From Streptomyces nigra (GTDB lineage: Bacteria > Actinomycetota > Actinomycetes > Streptomycetales > Streptomycetaceae): a DNA stretch of 64,000 nucleotides. Shown here piece after piece: positions 34,483 to 43,474 of the stretch; the stretch's first letter is position 1; each line of letters begins with the position of its first letter. The stretch lies in the NCBI RefSeq assembly GCF_003074055.1, contig NZ_CP029043.1, forward strand, positions 1,976,501 through 2,040,500. The letters run 5' to 3'. Under the pieces are notes generated by a model, which searched no databases, was not told the origin of the DNA, and saw only the letters and a list, made by a program, of their open reading frames with translations. The position numbers were made by a program, and so were the translations under genes.

Positions 34483-35664
34483 GTGGACCTGCTCGACATC
34501 CTGCTGCTGCTCGTGATGGTGGCCTACGCGGCGTCCGGCTACCGGCGCGGGCTGGTGGCGGGCTGTGTCTCGCTGGCCGGCTTCGTGGGCGGCGCGGTGA
34601 TCGGCGTGTGGCTGCTGCCGTGGGTGATGGACCTGGTCTCGCCGGGCACCACACGGGCGACGGTGGCCGCGGTGCTGACGGTGCTGCTGCCGGCCGTGCT
34701 GGTGCACGAGCTGGCGGGGCGGCTGGCCCTGCGGCTGCGCCGGGAGCTGGACCGCGGGCCGCTGCGGGTGGCGGACGGCATCGGCGGGGCGGTGGCCAAC
34801 TCGGTGGCCGTGCTGATCGTGGCCTGGGTGGCGGCGAGCGTGCTGGCCGCGTCCTCCTCGACGCTGCTGACGTCGGCGATCCGTGACTCGCGGCTGCTGG
34901 GGACCGTGCAGGACGCGATGCCGGACACCACCCCGGCCTGGTTCTCGCGGGCCACCTCCGCGCTGACCGAGGCGGGCTTCCCGCAGGTCTTCAACCCGTT
35001 CGAGAACGAGTCGACGGCCGAGGTCGCCAAGCCCACCGGTGACAGCGTCACCCCGGCCGCGACGGAGGCCGCCAAGCGCAGCACCGTCAAGATCGAGGGG
35101 ACCGCGGGCACCCAGGGCCGCGAGGGCAGCGGGTTCGTGTACGCCCCGCAGCGTGTGATGACCAACGCCCATGTGGTGGCCGGCATCGACCGGCCGGACG
35201 TCCGCGTGGGCGGTGTCGGGCCGTCGTACGCCGCCCGGGTGGTGCTGTTCGACCCGCGGCGGGACGTGGCCGTGCTGTACGTGCCCCAGCTGCGCGCCCC
35301 GGTGCTGCGCTTCGACGACGCCACGCGCGGCGACTCGGCGGTGGTCGCGGGCTATCCGGAGGACGGCGCGCTGGATCTGCAGGCGGCGACGGTCGCCGGC
35401 CGTATACAGGCCACCGGGCAGAACATCTACAACGACGAGACCGTCACCCGAGAGATCTACTCGATCCGCTCGACCGTCCGGCCCGGCAACTCGGGCGGGC
35501 CGCTGCTGACCACCGAGGGCCGGGTGTTCGGGGTGGTCTTCGCCCGTTCCACCACCGACGCTGAGACGGGTTACGTCCTGACGGCGGACGAGGTCGCCTC
35601 GGACGCCCGGCGCGCGGCGACCGCGACGGCCCCGGTGGACACCGGGGACCTGATCACCTCGTGA
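34483..35664 (+). CDS. MarP-like membrane serine protease (CvpA + trypsin-like)
   Basis: A 393-aa protein with four N-terminal transmembrane helices of the CvpA type (residues ~4-125) and an extracytoplasmic trypsin-like domain with the triad His230 (TNAHVV), Asp261 (RRDVAVL) and Ser337 (RPGNSGGP). This is the architecture and size of mycobacterial MarP, which is needed for acid and oxidative stress survival. GGGAGAGG lies before the GTG. It is divergent from the amidase gene; since MarP activates a peptidoglycan hydrolase in mycobacteria, a functional link is conceivable. Confidence 0.9.
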   Translation: MDLLDILLLLVMVAYAASGYRRGLVAGCVSLAGFVGGAVIGVWLLPWVMDLVSPGTTRATVAAVLTVLLPAVLVHELAGRLALRLRRELDRGPLRVADGIGGAVANSVAVLIVAWVAASVLAASSSTLLTSAIRDSRLLGTVQDAMPDTTPAWFSRATSALTEAGFPQVFNPFENESTAEVAKPTGDSVTPAATEAAKRSTVKIEGTAGTQGREGSGFVYAPQRVMTNAHVVAGIDRPDVRVGGVGPSYAARVVLFDPRRDVAVLYVPQLRAPVLRFDDATRGDSAVVAGYPEDGALDLQAATVAGRIQATGQNIYNDETVTREIYSIRSTVRPGNSGGPLLTTEGRVFGVVFARSTTDAETGYVLTADEVASDARRAATATAPVDTGDLITS

Positions 35665-35676
35665 CGCCGCGGGACC

Positions 35677-36177
35677 TCACAGAGCGCGCCCCATGAGCAC
35701 GTCGTCGGCGTACCTCCCGTCGATGTGGAACTCCCCGGGCAGGACGCCCTCGACCACGAAGCCCTCGGAGGCGTAGAGCGCGCGGGCGGGGGTGTTGTGA
35801 CCGAGGACGCGCAGGGTGACGCGGCGGGCGCCCCGGCGCCGGGCGTCCTCGACGGCCGCCCGCACGAGCGCCCTTCCGACGCCCAGACCACGGGCTTCGT
35901 CCGCGACCGCCAGCCCCTGGATCTGGCGGACGTGCGCGTTGCAGGCGAGCCGGGTCGGCGGGACCACGCGTATGTAGCCGACGGCCCGCCCTTCCAGCTC
36001 CGCGACGAGGACGTCCTCGGGGGCGTGGCGCTCGTCGAAGAAGGGCGGGTACGGCGGGCGCGGCCGGGGCACGACGGCGTGCAGCGGCGACCAGGTGGAG
36101 CGGTCGAGCCGGGCCAGTTCCTCGTCGTCCTCGTGCCGGGCGGTGCGCAGTACGGGCTGCGGGCGGGTCTCGGACAT
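35677..36177 (-). CDS. GNAT-family N-acetyltransferase
   Basis: A 166-aa acetyl-CoA-dependent transferase. Motif A is IQGLAVADEARGLGVGRALVRAA and the C-terminal motif is RVTLRVLGHNTPARALYASEGFVVEG, the full GNAT pattern. The substrate is unknown. Start set at ATG 36177: TAGGCT lies 7 nt upstream, suggesting a leaderless mRNA. It is convergent with the protease gene, only 12 bp apart. Confidence 0.88.
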   Translation of the reverse strand: MSETRPQPVLRTARHEDDEELARLDRSTWSPLHAVVPRPRPPYPPFFDERHAPEDVLVAELEGRAVGYIRVVPPTRLACNAHVRQIQGLAVADEARGLGVGRALVRAAVEDARRRGARRVTLRVLGHNTPARALYASEGFVVEGVLPGEFHIDGRYADDVLMGRAL

Positions 36178-36230
36178 GACCGCCAGCCTACGAGGAGGCA
36201 TGGGGCCCGGTTCCGGGCAGGATGGCTTGC

Positions 36231-37136
36231 ATGGATCAGTCGAGAATCGTGATCGCCGGCTCCTCCGGCCTCATCGGCGCCGCCCTGGTGCGCTCGCTCG
36301 TCGCGGACGGCCATGAGGTGGTCCGGCTGGTGCGCCGGGCGCCCCAGGCGGCGGACGAGGTCCGCTGGGACCCCGACGGCGGTGAGGTGGCGGCGGCGGT
36401 GCTCGCCGGGTGCGACGCCGTGGTCAACCTGGCCGGCGCCAATGTGGGGGCGCGGCGCTGGACGGAGGCGTACAAGGAGAGCCTGCGGCGCGGCCGGGTC
36501 CGGGGCACGGGGGCGCTTGCCTCGGCGATGGCGGCGCTGAAGCCCGGTGAGCGGCCGCGGGTCTTCGTGAACGGCAGCGCGATCGGCTACTACGGCGAGA
36601 CCGGCGAGGAGATCGTCGACGAGTCGAGCCCGCCCGGCGAGGGTTTTCTGCCGGAGCTGTGCGTGGAGTGGGAGGCCGCGGCGGCGCCCGCGCGGGAGGC
36701 CGGGGTGCGGACGGTCTTCGTGCGCACCGGCCTGGTGGTGGCCCGGGAGGGCGGGGCGTGGGGGCGGCTGTTCCCCCTGTTCAAGGCGGGGCTCGGCGGG
36801 CGGCTGGGGGACGGGCGCCAGTACTGGTCGTTCGTGTCGCTGCACGACGAGGTGGCCGCGATCCGGTATCTGCTGGACGCCGAGGAGCTGTCGGGGCCGT
36901 TCAATGTGACGGCGCCCGAGCCGGTGACGAACCGTGAGATCACGGCGGCCATGGGCCGGGTGCTGCACCGGCCCACGTTGTTCCAGGTGCCCGCGCCCGT
37001 CCTGCGGACCGTCCTCGGCGAGATGGCCGGGGATGTGCTGGGCAGTCAGCGGGTGGTGCCGGCACGTCTGCTGGAGTCGGGCTTCACCTTCGCGTTCCCG
37101 GACATCGAGGGCGCGATCCGGGCCGCGTTGAACTAG
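36231..37136 (+). CDS. TIGR01777-type NAD(P)-dependent epimerase
   Basis: A 301-aa atypical SDR. The N-terminal nucleotide-binding motif is GSSGLIGAALVRSL; the family motifs NLAGANVGARRWTEAYK, GSAIGYYGETGEE and the C-terminal DUF1731-like segment (GSQRVVPARLLESGFTFAFPD) are present. It is related to the cell-division-associated SulA-like and YfcH proteins; the substrate is unknown. The start is ATG 36231 (AGGA 8 nt upstream); ATG 36222 is an alternative. Its TAG stop lies in the terminal repeat of MITE-like element A. Confidence 0.88.
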   Translation: MDQSRIVIAGSSGLIGAALVRSLVADGHEVVRLVRRAPQAADEVRWDPDGGEVAAAVLAGCDAVVNLAGANVGARRWTEAYKESLRRGRVRGTGALASAMAALKPGERPRVFVNGSAIGYYGETGEEIVDESSPPGEGFLPELCVEWEAAAAPAREAGVRTVFVRTGLVVAREGGAWGRLFPLFKAGLGGRLGDGRQYWSFVSLHDEVAAIRYLLDAEELSGPFNVTAPEPVTNREITAAMGRVLHRPTLFQVPAPVLRTVLGEMAGDVLGSQRVVPARLLESGFTFAFPDIEGAIRAALN

Positions 37137-37343
37137 GGCGTGTTTCGAAAGTGGCGTCGTTCGCCCGGAGGGCGGGGCGCGCGGCGTCTGGTGCCGGGGG
37201 CACCTCCCACGCCCTTCGGGCAGTGGGGGAGCATCGCAAGGCGGAGGACCGTCCGCGTACTGGACGTACGTGGACGGTGCGACAACGCGGCGAGGTGCCG
37301 TGCCAGACGCCGCGCGCCAGACGGGACTTTCGAAACACGCCCT
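37135..37343. mobile_element. MITE-like element A
   Basis: A 209-bp non-coding element bounded by perfect 18-bp inverted repeats, AGGGCGTGTTTCGAAAGT (37135-37152) and its complement (37326-37343). The left end overlaps the upstream gene's TAG stop. The interior has further inverted segments, including a CTCCCCCA...GGGAGGTGCCCCC motif on the minus strand and GACAACGCGGCGAGGTGC (37281-37298). It could fold into one long hairpin and act as a terminator. No transposase. Confidence 0.75.
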
Positions 37344-37504
37344 GGGACCCGGTGTCCGTGTGCGACCGCCGTGCGACCGTGCTCTGTCGATGCGCGACTG
37401 TCCCTGACCGATCCCGTCCGTAACCTCGTGCCGAACTCGGGTATTTCCTGGGCCAGTCGGGGGCATGACGTCTCCACCGGCCGCGCAACCTCGAGGAGGG
37501 GCAC

Positions 37505-38878
37505 GTGCTTGAGCCCGCGAACCAGGCGGACGTCGTCATCGTGGGAGCCGGGGTCGCCGGGCTCGCCGCGGCGCACCGGCTGACCAGCGCAGGAATCACC
37601 ACCGCGGTCCTGGAGGCGGCCCCCTACCCGGGTGGCCGCATGTCGACCGAGAAGGTCGACGGCTTCCGGCTGGACCGGATCGGGCAGCTTCTGTCGACGT
37701 CGTATCCCGAGCTCCGCCGGACACCGGCCCTGGACGCGCTCGCGCTGCGGTCCTTCGCCCCGGGGGTGCTGCTGCACAGCGACGGACGCCGGCACCGCGC
37801 CGGCGCACTCACCGGCCCGACGAGCGCCCGGCGCGCGAGGGGCGCACTCCACGCGGTGCGCGCCTTGGCGAGCGCCCCCAGGGGTTCCGCCGGGCGCGGG
37901 GCGCCGACGGTCCCCCGGGCGCGGGCGGGAGCCCCGCTGGGCACCGCCGTCGACCAGGCACGGCTGGGCGCCGCGCTCGCCCGGCTGGCCTCCGCGCCCG
38001 TCGAACGGCTGCTCGCCCGCCCCGAGGCCCCGGCCGCACAGGCCCTCGCCGAGCGGGGCATCCCGGCGCGCACGATCGACGGCTTCCTGCGGCCCCTGCT
38101 GGCCGCCCTGCTGTACGACCCCGAGCTGACCACCTCCAGCCGGTGCGCGGACCTCGCGCTGCACGCGTTCGCGGGCGGCCGGCTCTGTCTGCCCGAGGGC
38201 GGCGCCGAGGCCCTGCCCGAGCTGCTGGCGCGCTCGCTGCCGCCGAGCACCGTGCACACCGGGGTGCGGGTCACCTCGATCGCCACGACGGCCGTGACGA
38301 CCGCCGAGCACGGCGAGATCCGGTGCCGCGCGGTGCTGCTGGCCACCGACGCGCGGACCGCCGCCGAGCTGCTGCCGGGGCTGCGGGTGCCCGGCTTCCA
38401 CCGGGTGACGGTCCTGCACCACACGATGGACGAGGCACCGGCCACCGGCGCCTCGCTGCTGCTCGACGCCGACCGGAGCGGTCCGGTGGCGCACACGGCG
38501 GTGATCAGCCGCGTCGACCCGAGCCGCGCCCCGGCCGGCCGCGCCCTCGTCACCTCGACGGTCCTCGGCACCCCGCCCCCGGACGTCGACACCGCCGTAC
38601 GCACGCATCTCGCGCGCCTGTACGGCACCTCGACGGCCCGCTGGGAGACGCTGGCCGTGCACCACACGCCCGAGGCCGTGCCCGCGATGACCGCCCCGCA
38701 CGACCTGCGCCGGCCGGTGCGCCTGCTCGCGGGCCTGTACGTGTGCGGCGACCACCGGGACACCAGCACGGTCCAGGGCGCCCTGCACTCGGCCCGCCGC
38801 GCCACCACGGCGATCCTGTCGGACCTGGGCGCGGCGGGCTCCCTGCACAGCGCGGAACCCCTGCGGTCGGCGGCCTGA
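37505..38878 (+). CDS. FAD-dependent oxidoreductase (amine oxidase/phytoene-desaturase-like fold)
   Basis: A 457-aa flavoprotein with the N-terminal FAD motif VVIVGAGVAGLAAAHRL, the GG doublet PGGRMSTEKVDGFRLD and a C-terminal FAD-contact segment GLYVCGDHRDTSTVQGALHSARRA. It is related to protoporphyrinogen oxidase and carotenoid desaturases, but is not specific enough to name a substrate. GAGGAGGGG lies shortly before the GTG. The last codons form the beginning of a 201-bp tandem duplication. Confidence 0.87.
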   Translation: MLEPANQADVVIVGAGVAGLAAAHRLTSAGITTAVLEAAPYPGGRMSTEKVDGFRLDRIGQLLSTSYPELRRTPALDALALRSFAPGVLLHSDGRRHRAGALTGPTSARRARGALHAVRALASAPRGSAGRGAPTVPRARAGAPLGTAVDQARLGAALARLASAPVERLLARPEAPAAQALAERGIPARTIDGFLRPLLAALLYDPELTTSSRCADLALHAFAGGRLCLPEGGAEALPELLARSLPPSTVHTGVRVTSIATTAVTTAEHGEIRCRAVLLATDARTAAELLPGLRVPGFHRVTVLHHTMDEAPATGASLLLDADRSGPVAHTAVISRVDPSRAPAGRALVTSTVLGTPPPDVDTAVRTHLARLYGTSTARWETLAVHHTPEAVPAMTAPHDLRRPVRLLAGLYVCGDHRDTSTVQGALHSARRATTAILSDLGAAGSLHSAEPLRSAA

Positions 38879-39265
38879 CCGGCCCGGCCGTCCAGGCCGG
38901 GCCGCGACCCGCCCGGGCGGCCGTCCGGCCCGCGCGATCCCCGCACGGACCGACCACCCGGCTCGGCGGAGCCGCCGCCCTGCCTCCGTCGAGACCTTCG
39001 GACAGGACAGCCACCTGGGCCGGGTCGGCCCCGCGGGCGCCCGCCCAGCCCAACGAACCTGTTCTGGTCGGCGGCCTGACCGGCCCGGCCGTCCAGGCCG
39101 GGCCGCGACCCGCCCGGGCGGCCGTCCGGCCCGCGCGATCCCCGCACGGACCGACCACCCGGCTCGGCGGAGCCGCCGCCCTGCCTCCGTCGAGACCTTC
39201 GGGCAGGACAGCCACCTGGGCCGGGTCGGCCCCGCGGGCGCCCGCCCAGCCCAACGAACCTGTTC
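38865..39265 (+). repeat. 201-bp near-perfect tandem duplication
   Basis: Unit 1 (38865-39065) is repeated at 39066-39265 with one visible substitution (TTCGGACAGG against TTCGGGCAGG). The unit starts within the last five codons of the oxidoreductase gene and contains its terminator hairpin, so the second copy carries a non-functional tail of that gene. The rest of the 470-bp gap up to 39348 holds nothing recognisable. Confidence 0.9.
38880..38904 (+). terminator. Terminator of the FAD oxidoreductase gene (duplicated)
   Basis: CGGCCCGGCC-GTCCA-GGCCGGGCCG is a perfect 10-bp stem with a 5-nt loop, 2 nt past the stop codon. An identical copy sits at 39081-39105 within the tandem duplication. 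Confidence 0.7.
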
Positions 39266-39348
39266 GGGCGCCCCCCGAACCGGACGCACCCCCCACGAAC
39301 CGGCCACCCGGGCCGGGCGAACCCGCCAAGGGCGGCCGGGCCGCCCGG

Positions 39349-40785
39349 TCACAGCAGCGCGGCGACCCTGTCCCGGTAGCCCCGGACGGGGGCCGCGTCG
39401 CGGTACGGCTCCAGCCGGCGTTCGAAGTCCCTGACGTACTCGATCGCCCGGACGGACCGCATCTCGGCGGCCTGGCCGGCGGCCTCCGCGCCCAGCGCGC
39501 ACGCCTGGTCGAGTTCGCCGAGGCCGAGGCGGGCGCTGGCCAGGACCAGCCGGCAGAAGAGACGGCTGCGGGCGAAGGCCGGGGCGCGCAGCTGCAGGGA
39601 GCGCTCGGCGTGCTGGGCGGCCGCGCGGAACTGCTGGAGGTCCCGGTGGCAGTGCCCGAACTCGTCGGCGAGCTGCGCCTCGTCGAAGAAGCGCGCCCAG
39701 TGCGGCACGTCGTCGCCGGGCCGGGCGGCCTCCAGGGCGCGCTCGGCCCGGACCAGCGAGGCCGTGCAGGCGCGCACCTCGCCGAGCACGCCGTGCCCGC
39801 GCGCCTCGCAGGCGTGCAGCAGGGCCAGGACGGCGGGCGGGGCGCCGGTCCCCGCGCCCTGCTGGGCGACGCGCGCCAGCTGGACGGCCTCGCGGCCGTG
39901 CCCGAGGTAGACGGCCTGCCGGCTCATGGTCGCGAGGACGTACGCCCCGAACGCCCGGTCCCCGGCCGCCTGGGCGAGCCGCAGCGCCTGCACGAAGTAG
40001 CGCTGCGCGAGGCCGTGCGCGGCGATGTCGAACGACGTCCAGCCCGCGAGCCGGGTGAGGTCGGCGGCGGCGGCGAACAGCCGGCGGCCGGTCTGCTCGC
40101 CGTAGGTGCCGCGCAGCATCGGCTCGCACTCGTGCTCCAGATAGCGCACGAGGGCCTGCCGGGCGTGGCCGCCGCCGTACATGTCGTCCAGGGAGCGGAA
40201 CAGGTCGCCGACCGAGCGCAGCGCGGCGATGTCGCCGCCGGTGACCTTCTGCCCGGGCCCGCGCTCGGCCTGGCCGCGCTGGCGGGGCACCACCGGCCGG
40301 CCGGGGACCGGCACCCGCGGCACCGGCTCGCCGCGCGCGACCTTCTCGTCGGCCCGCCCGATCAGCCAGTCCCGGCTCGGCACGACGAGGCCGGCCGGGG
40401 TGAACGCGATCTTGCGCAGCTCGGCATGGCTGCCGGAGTCCTTGCGCCACAGGCCGCTGACGATGTCGACGGCCTCCTCGGGGGTCGCCGCGAACTCCAG
40501 CCCGGCGTACACGGGCGCGCAGGCGTCCAGGCCGAGGTCCTGGGCGGTGAGCCGGCGGCCGAGGCGCCGGGTGAAGACCTCGGCGATCAGCGCCGGGGTG
40601 GTGCCGCGCGGCTGCTGTCCGCGCAGCCAGCGGGTGACCGATGTCTTGTCGTATCTCAGGTCAAGCCCGTGTTCGAGTCCGAGCTGGTCCACCCGGCGGG
40701 CGAGACCCGCGTTGGAGAATCCCGCTTCTGCGATGAGCGCGGCGAGCTGTCGATTGGGAGTGCGCTGCGCGGGTCGTTCCGTCAT
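39349..40785 (-). CDS. HTH regulator with C-terminal helical repeats
   Basis: A 478-aa protein. The N-terminus has an HTH-like region (LAALIAEAGFSNAGLARRVD ... DKTSVTRWLRGQQPRG). The C-terminal ~280 residues form TPR-like helical repeats (CEARGHGVLGEVRACTASL, RAAAQHAERSLQLRAPAFAR, LGLGELDQACALGAEAA). This architecture is common among Streptomyces developmental or antibiotic regulators such as the NsdA group; the specific role here is not known. There is a basic linker at about 170-195. It is divergent from lipB. Confidence 0.75.
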   Translation of the reverse strand: MTERPAQRTPNRQLAALIAEAGFSNAGLARRVDQLGLEHGLDLRYDKTSVTRWLRGQQPRGTTPALIAEVFTRRLGRRLTAQDLGLDACAPVYAGLEFAATPEEAVDIVSGLWRKDSGSHAELRKIAFTPAGLVVPSRDWLIGRADEKVARGEPVPRVPVPGRPVVPRQRGQAERGPGQKVTGGDIAALRSVGDLFRSLDDMYGGGHARQALVRYLEHECEPMLRGTYGEQTGRRLFAAAADLTRLAGWTSFDIAAHGLAQRYFVQALRLAQAAGDRAFGAYVLATMSRQAVYLGHGREAVQLARVAQQGAGTGAPPAVLALLHACEARGHGVLGEVRACTASLVRAERALEAARPGDDVPHWARFFDEAQLADEFGHCHRDLQQFRAAAQHAERSLQLRAPAFARSRLFCRLVLASARLGLGELDQACALGAEAAGQAAEMRSVRAIEYVRDFERRLEPYRDAAPVRGYRDRVAALL

Positions 40786-41011
40786 CTGCGGTGCGGTCTC
40801 CTGCCTTTCGGGCGTCGTGTGGCCTTACGGCCGCCGAACGCCCGGAATTGCCGTGAGCAGCCCTTTTGGCCTCTCGAACGGCGCGAATGTAGCGGAGAGT
40901 AAACAGCCGATCGCACATTACGCCGCCCATTCATCCGATCGTGTGAGGATTGCGCCAGCGGGCTGACGTGGGCCTCGGGAGCCCACTCGAACGGACCGGT
41001 CGTACAGTGGC

Positions 41012-41033
41012 GTAGGCACGCTTCGTGCCTTAC
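41012..41033 (+). promoter_or_regulatory. Inverted repeat in the lipB leader
   Basis: AGGCACG-CTT-CGTGCCT (41014-41030) is a perfect 7-bp dyad, extended on both sides (GTA/TAC) with one bulge. It ends 33 nt before the lipB GTG and just after a -10-like TACAGT (41003-41008). It may be an operator or an mRNA hairpin. The remaining 40786-41002 stretch should hold the divergent regulator promoter. Confidence 0.4.
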
Positions 41034-41065
41034 GACTTTCCGGTGCTTCTAGGGAGGCGCTTGCC

Positions 41066-41863
41066 GTGAGTGAGTTGCGGTTCGTCCGCATGGGGTTCGG
41101 GGCGGATGCCGTCGAGTACCAGGAGGCGTGGGACGAGCAGCGCCGCGTGCACGCGGCCCGGTTCGCCGACGAGATCGACGACACCGTCCTGCTGCTCGAA
41201 CACCCCCCGGTCTACACGGCGGGCCGGCGCACCGCCGCCAACGAGCGCCCGCTGGACGGCACGCCCGTCATCGACGTGGACCGCGGCGGCAAGATCACCT
41301 GGCACGGTCCCGGCCAGCTGGTCGGCTACCCCATCCAGAAGCTCCCCCGCCCGGTCGACGTCGTGGCGCACGTACGGCGGCTGGAGGAGGCCCTGATCCG
41401 CACCTGCGCGGAGTTCGGCCTGGAGACCACCCGGGTCGAGGGCCGCAGCGGCGTCTGGGTCCTCGGCGACCCGGTCGAGCAGCGCCCCTCCCTCGGCGGG
41501 CTCTCCCTGGACTTCGACCCCCGCCTCACGGACGAGGAGTTCGACCCGCGGCTGAACGGCCCCGAGTACGCGCCCTCCAACGCCGGGCAGCGGCGCGAGG
41601 ACCGCAAGATCGCGGCCATCGGGATCCGGGTGGCGAAGGGCGTGACCATGCACGGCTTCGCTCTCAACGTGAACCCGGACAACAAGTGGTTCGACAAGAT
41701 CATCCCGTGCGGCATCCGGGACGCCGGGGTCGCGTCCCTGGCGGCGGAGCTCGGCCGGGACGTCACCATCGAGGAGGTGCTGCCGGTCGTCGAGCGGCAT
41801 CTGCGGGACGTACTGGAGAACGCCGACCTCAGGCCGCGGGAGATCGAGAGGGCGGCCGTCTGA
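41066..41863 (+). CDS. lipB: Octanoyltransferase LipB
   Basis: A 265-aa enzyme that moves octanoate from ACP to lipoyl domains. It has the family signature [17 protein letters not shown], the catalytic lysine in RKIAAIGIR and the acyl-accepting cysteine in IPCGIRD. It is slightly longer than typical because of an insert around residues 140-175 ([19 protein letters not shown]). GGGAGG lies about 10 nt before the GTG. lipA follows after 105 bp; together they lipoylate the E2 encoded at 26 kb. Confidence 0.95.
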   Translation: MSELRFVRMGFGADAVEYQEAWDEQRRVHAARFADEIDDTVLLLEHPPVYTAGRRTAANERPLDGTPVIDVDRGGKITWHGPGQLVGYPIQKLPRPVDVVAHVRRLEEALIRTCAEFGLETTRVEGRSGVWVLGDPVEQRPSLGGLSLDFDPRLTDEEFDPRLNGPEYAPSNAGQRREDRKIAAIGIRVAKGVTMHGFALNVNPDNKWFDKIIPCGIRDAGVASLAAELGRDVTIEEVLPVVERHLRDVLENADLRPREIERAAV

Positions 41864-41968
41864 GACCGGGAATGGGCCCCGCCGTCACGAGGTTGGCCTG
41901 ACGGCAGGGCTCAGTAAGCACGGGCGTACCCTGGTGTACGCCGAAGAATCGAAGCACAGGGAGCCGAC

Positions 41969-42934
41969 GTGTCCGCAGTCTCACCGGACGGACGCAAGAT
42001 GCTGCGCCTGGAGGTCCGCAACAGCCAGACCCCCATCGAGCGCAAGCCCGAGTGGATCAAGACCCGGGCGAAAATGGGCCCCGAGTACACGAAGATGCAG
42101 AGCCTCGTGAAGAGCGAGGGGCTGCACACGGTCTGCCAGGAAGCCGGCTGCCCGAACATCTACGAGTGCTGGGAGGACCGCGAGGCCACCTTCCTCATCG
42201 GCGGCGACCAGTGCACCCGGCGCTGCGACTTCTGCCAGATCGACACCGGCAAGCCCGAGGCGCTCGACCGCGACGAGCCGCGCCGCGTCGGCGAGTCCGT
42301 GGTCACCATGGACCTGAACTACGCCACCATCACCGGCGTCGCCCGTGACGACCTCCCCGACGGCGGCGCCTGGCTGTACGCCGAGACGGTCCGCCAGATC
42401 CACGAGCAGACCGCCGCCCGCGAGGCCGGCCGCACCAAGGTCGAGCTGCTCGCCCCCGACTTCAACGCGGTCCCGGAGCTGCTGCAGGAGGTCTTCGCCT
42501 CCCGCCCCGAGGTCTTCGCGCACAACGTCGAGACGGTACCGCGCATCTTCAAGCGCATCCGCCCCGGCTTCCGCTACGAGCGCTCCCTCAAGGTCATCAC
42601 CGACGCCCGCGACTACGGTCTGGTCACGAAGTCGAACCTGATCCTCGGCATGGGCGAGACCCGCGAGGAGGTCAGCGAGGCGCTCAAGCAGCTGCACGAC
42701 GCCGGCTGCGAGCTGATCACCATCACGCAGTACCTGCGCCCGAGCGTGCGCCACCACCCCGTGGAGCGCTGGGTCAAGCCGCAGGAGTTCGTGGAGCTGA
42801 AGGAGGAGGCCGAGGAGATCGGCTTCTCCGGTGTGATGTCCGGCCCGCTGGTGCGCTCCTCGTACCGGGCCGGCCGCCTCTACCAGATGGCCGTGGAGAA
42901 GCGCGGCGCGTACGTCGCCTCCCAGGCCGTCTGA
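41969..42934 (+). CDS. lipA: Lipoyl synthase LipA
   Basis: A 321-aa radical SAM enzyme that inserts sulfur into octanoyl groups. The radical SAM cluster motif is CTRRCDFC. The auxiliary [4Fe-4S] cluster motif lies before it ([12 protein letters not shown]). The C-terminal RSSYRAG serine ligand is present. GGGAG lies 8 nt before the GTG. A weak 6-bp hairpin follows the stop (42931-42946). Confidence 0.96.
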   Translation: MSAVSPDGRKMLRLEVRNSQTPIERKPEWIKTRAKMGPEYTKMQSLVKSEGLHTVCQEAGCPNIYECWEDREATFLIGGDQCTRRCDFCQIDTGKPEALDRDEPRRVGESVVTMDLNYATITGVARDDLPDGGAWLYAETVRQIHEQTAAREAGRTKVELLAPDFNAVPELLQEVFASRPEVFAHNVETVPRIFKRIRPGFRYERSLKVITDARDYGLVTKSNLILGMGETREEVSEALKQLHDAGCELITITQYLRPSVRHHPVERWVKPQEFVELKEEAEEIGFSGVMSGPLVRSSYRAGRLYQMAVEKRGAYVASQAV

Positions 42935-43123
42935 CGGCACGGGCCGTCGGATGGCTCAGGCCGCCCGATGGCACGGAGTGTCACTGTGCGCATGTGAATC
43001 CGCGCACAGGTGAACGCTCCCCGACTTCGTCCGTGAGACGCGGTCCGGTACGTCGTCGCAGATCGCGACCAGGTCCGGACCGCGTTCGGTCGTTCCGGCC
43101 CCCCATTCGGCCTTCATCGGTGT

Positions 43124-43152
43124 TTGACCGGTCGGTCACGCCCTGGTAACAC
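43124..43152 (+). promoter_or_regulatory. Promoter with palindromic operator upstream of a 66-aa gene
   Basis: TTGACC (43124-43129) and TAACAC (43147-43152) are separated by 17 bp, a good primary-sigma promoter. A perfect palindrome TGACCG-GT-CGGTCA (43125-43138) overlaps the -35 and spacer. A second palindrome TGCACA-CGT-TGTGCA (43170-43184) lies downstream. The region 42935-43225 holds no gene. Confidence 0.5.
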
Positions 43153-43225
43153 CAATCAGTGACCCTGGTTGCACACGTTGTGCACCGCTCACCGGAGCAG
43201 TCATTCCCGAGGGGGGACCTCTGCC

Positions 43226-43426
43226 ATGCAGGCCGCGCCCGTTCGCGCCACCGCCATCCCGTCGTTCACCGATGCACTGCGTGCCGTCGAGTCGCTGCTG
43301 ATGGGCAGCGGCCAGCGCACGGCCCGTCGCAACGCCTGGACCTCCGTCCTGGAGGACCGCCGCCGCGCGAAGGACCGCGTCGAGGCGGAGCGCGTCCTGG
43401 AGCGGACCCGCGCTCCCCGCCTCTGA
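43226..43426 (+). CDS. Small basic protein of unknown function
   Basis: A 66-aa protein beginning MQAAPVRATAIPSFTDALR. It is helical and very basic in the second half (QRTARRNAWTSVLEDRRRAKDRVEAERVLERT). GGGGGG/GAGGGG lies 10 nt before the ATG at 43226. A strong promoter with a palindromic operator is upstream. The charge pattern suits a coiled-coil or nucleic-acid-associated protein, but I recognise no family. Confidence 0.65.
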   Translation: MQAAPVRATAIPSFTDALRAVESLLMGSGQRTARRNAWTSVLEDRRRAKDRVEAERVLERTRAPRL

Positions 43427-43474
43427 GGACACGCGCCGTCGAAGGCGCTCCCACGGCCACGTAGACTTCGTGGC

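Noticed and set aside
38550..39329. Long minus-strand frame spanning the tandem duplication with repeated Gly/Ala/Arg-rich protein
   Set aside because: High-GC antisense shadow of the oxidoreductase gene continued through the duplicated non-coding DNA; composition is typical of a wrong-frame translation and there is no ribosome-binding site.
37133..40450. 1,105-codon minus-strand frame crossing element A, the oxidoreductase and part of the HTH regulator
   Set aside because: It crosses two well-supported genes in wrong frames and a non-coding element; the protein is low-complexity Arg/Gly/Pro.
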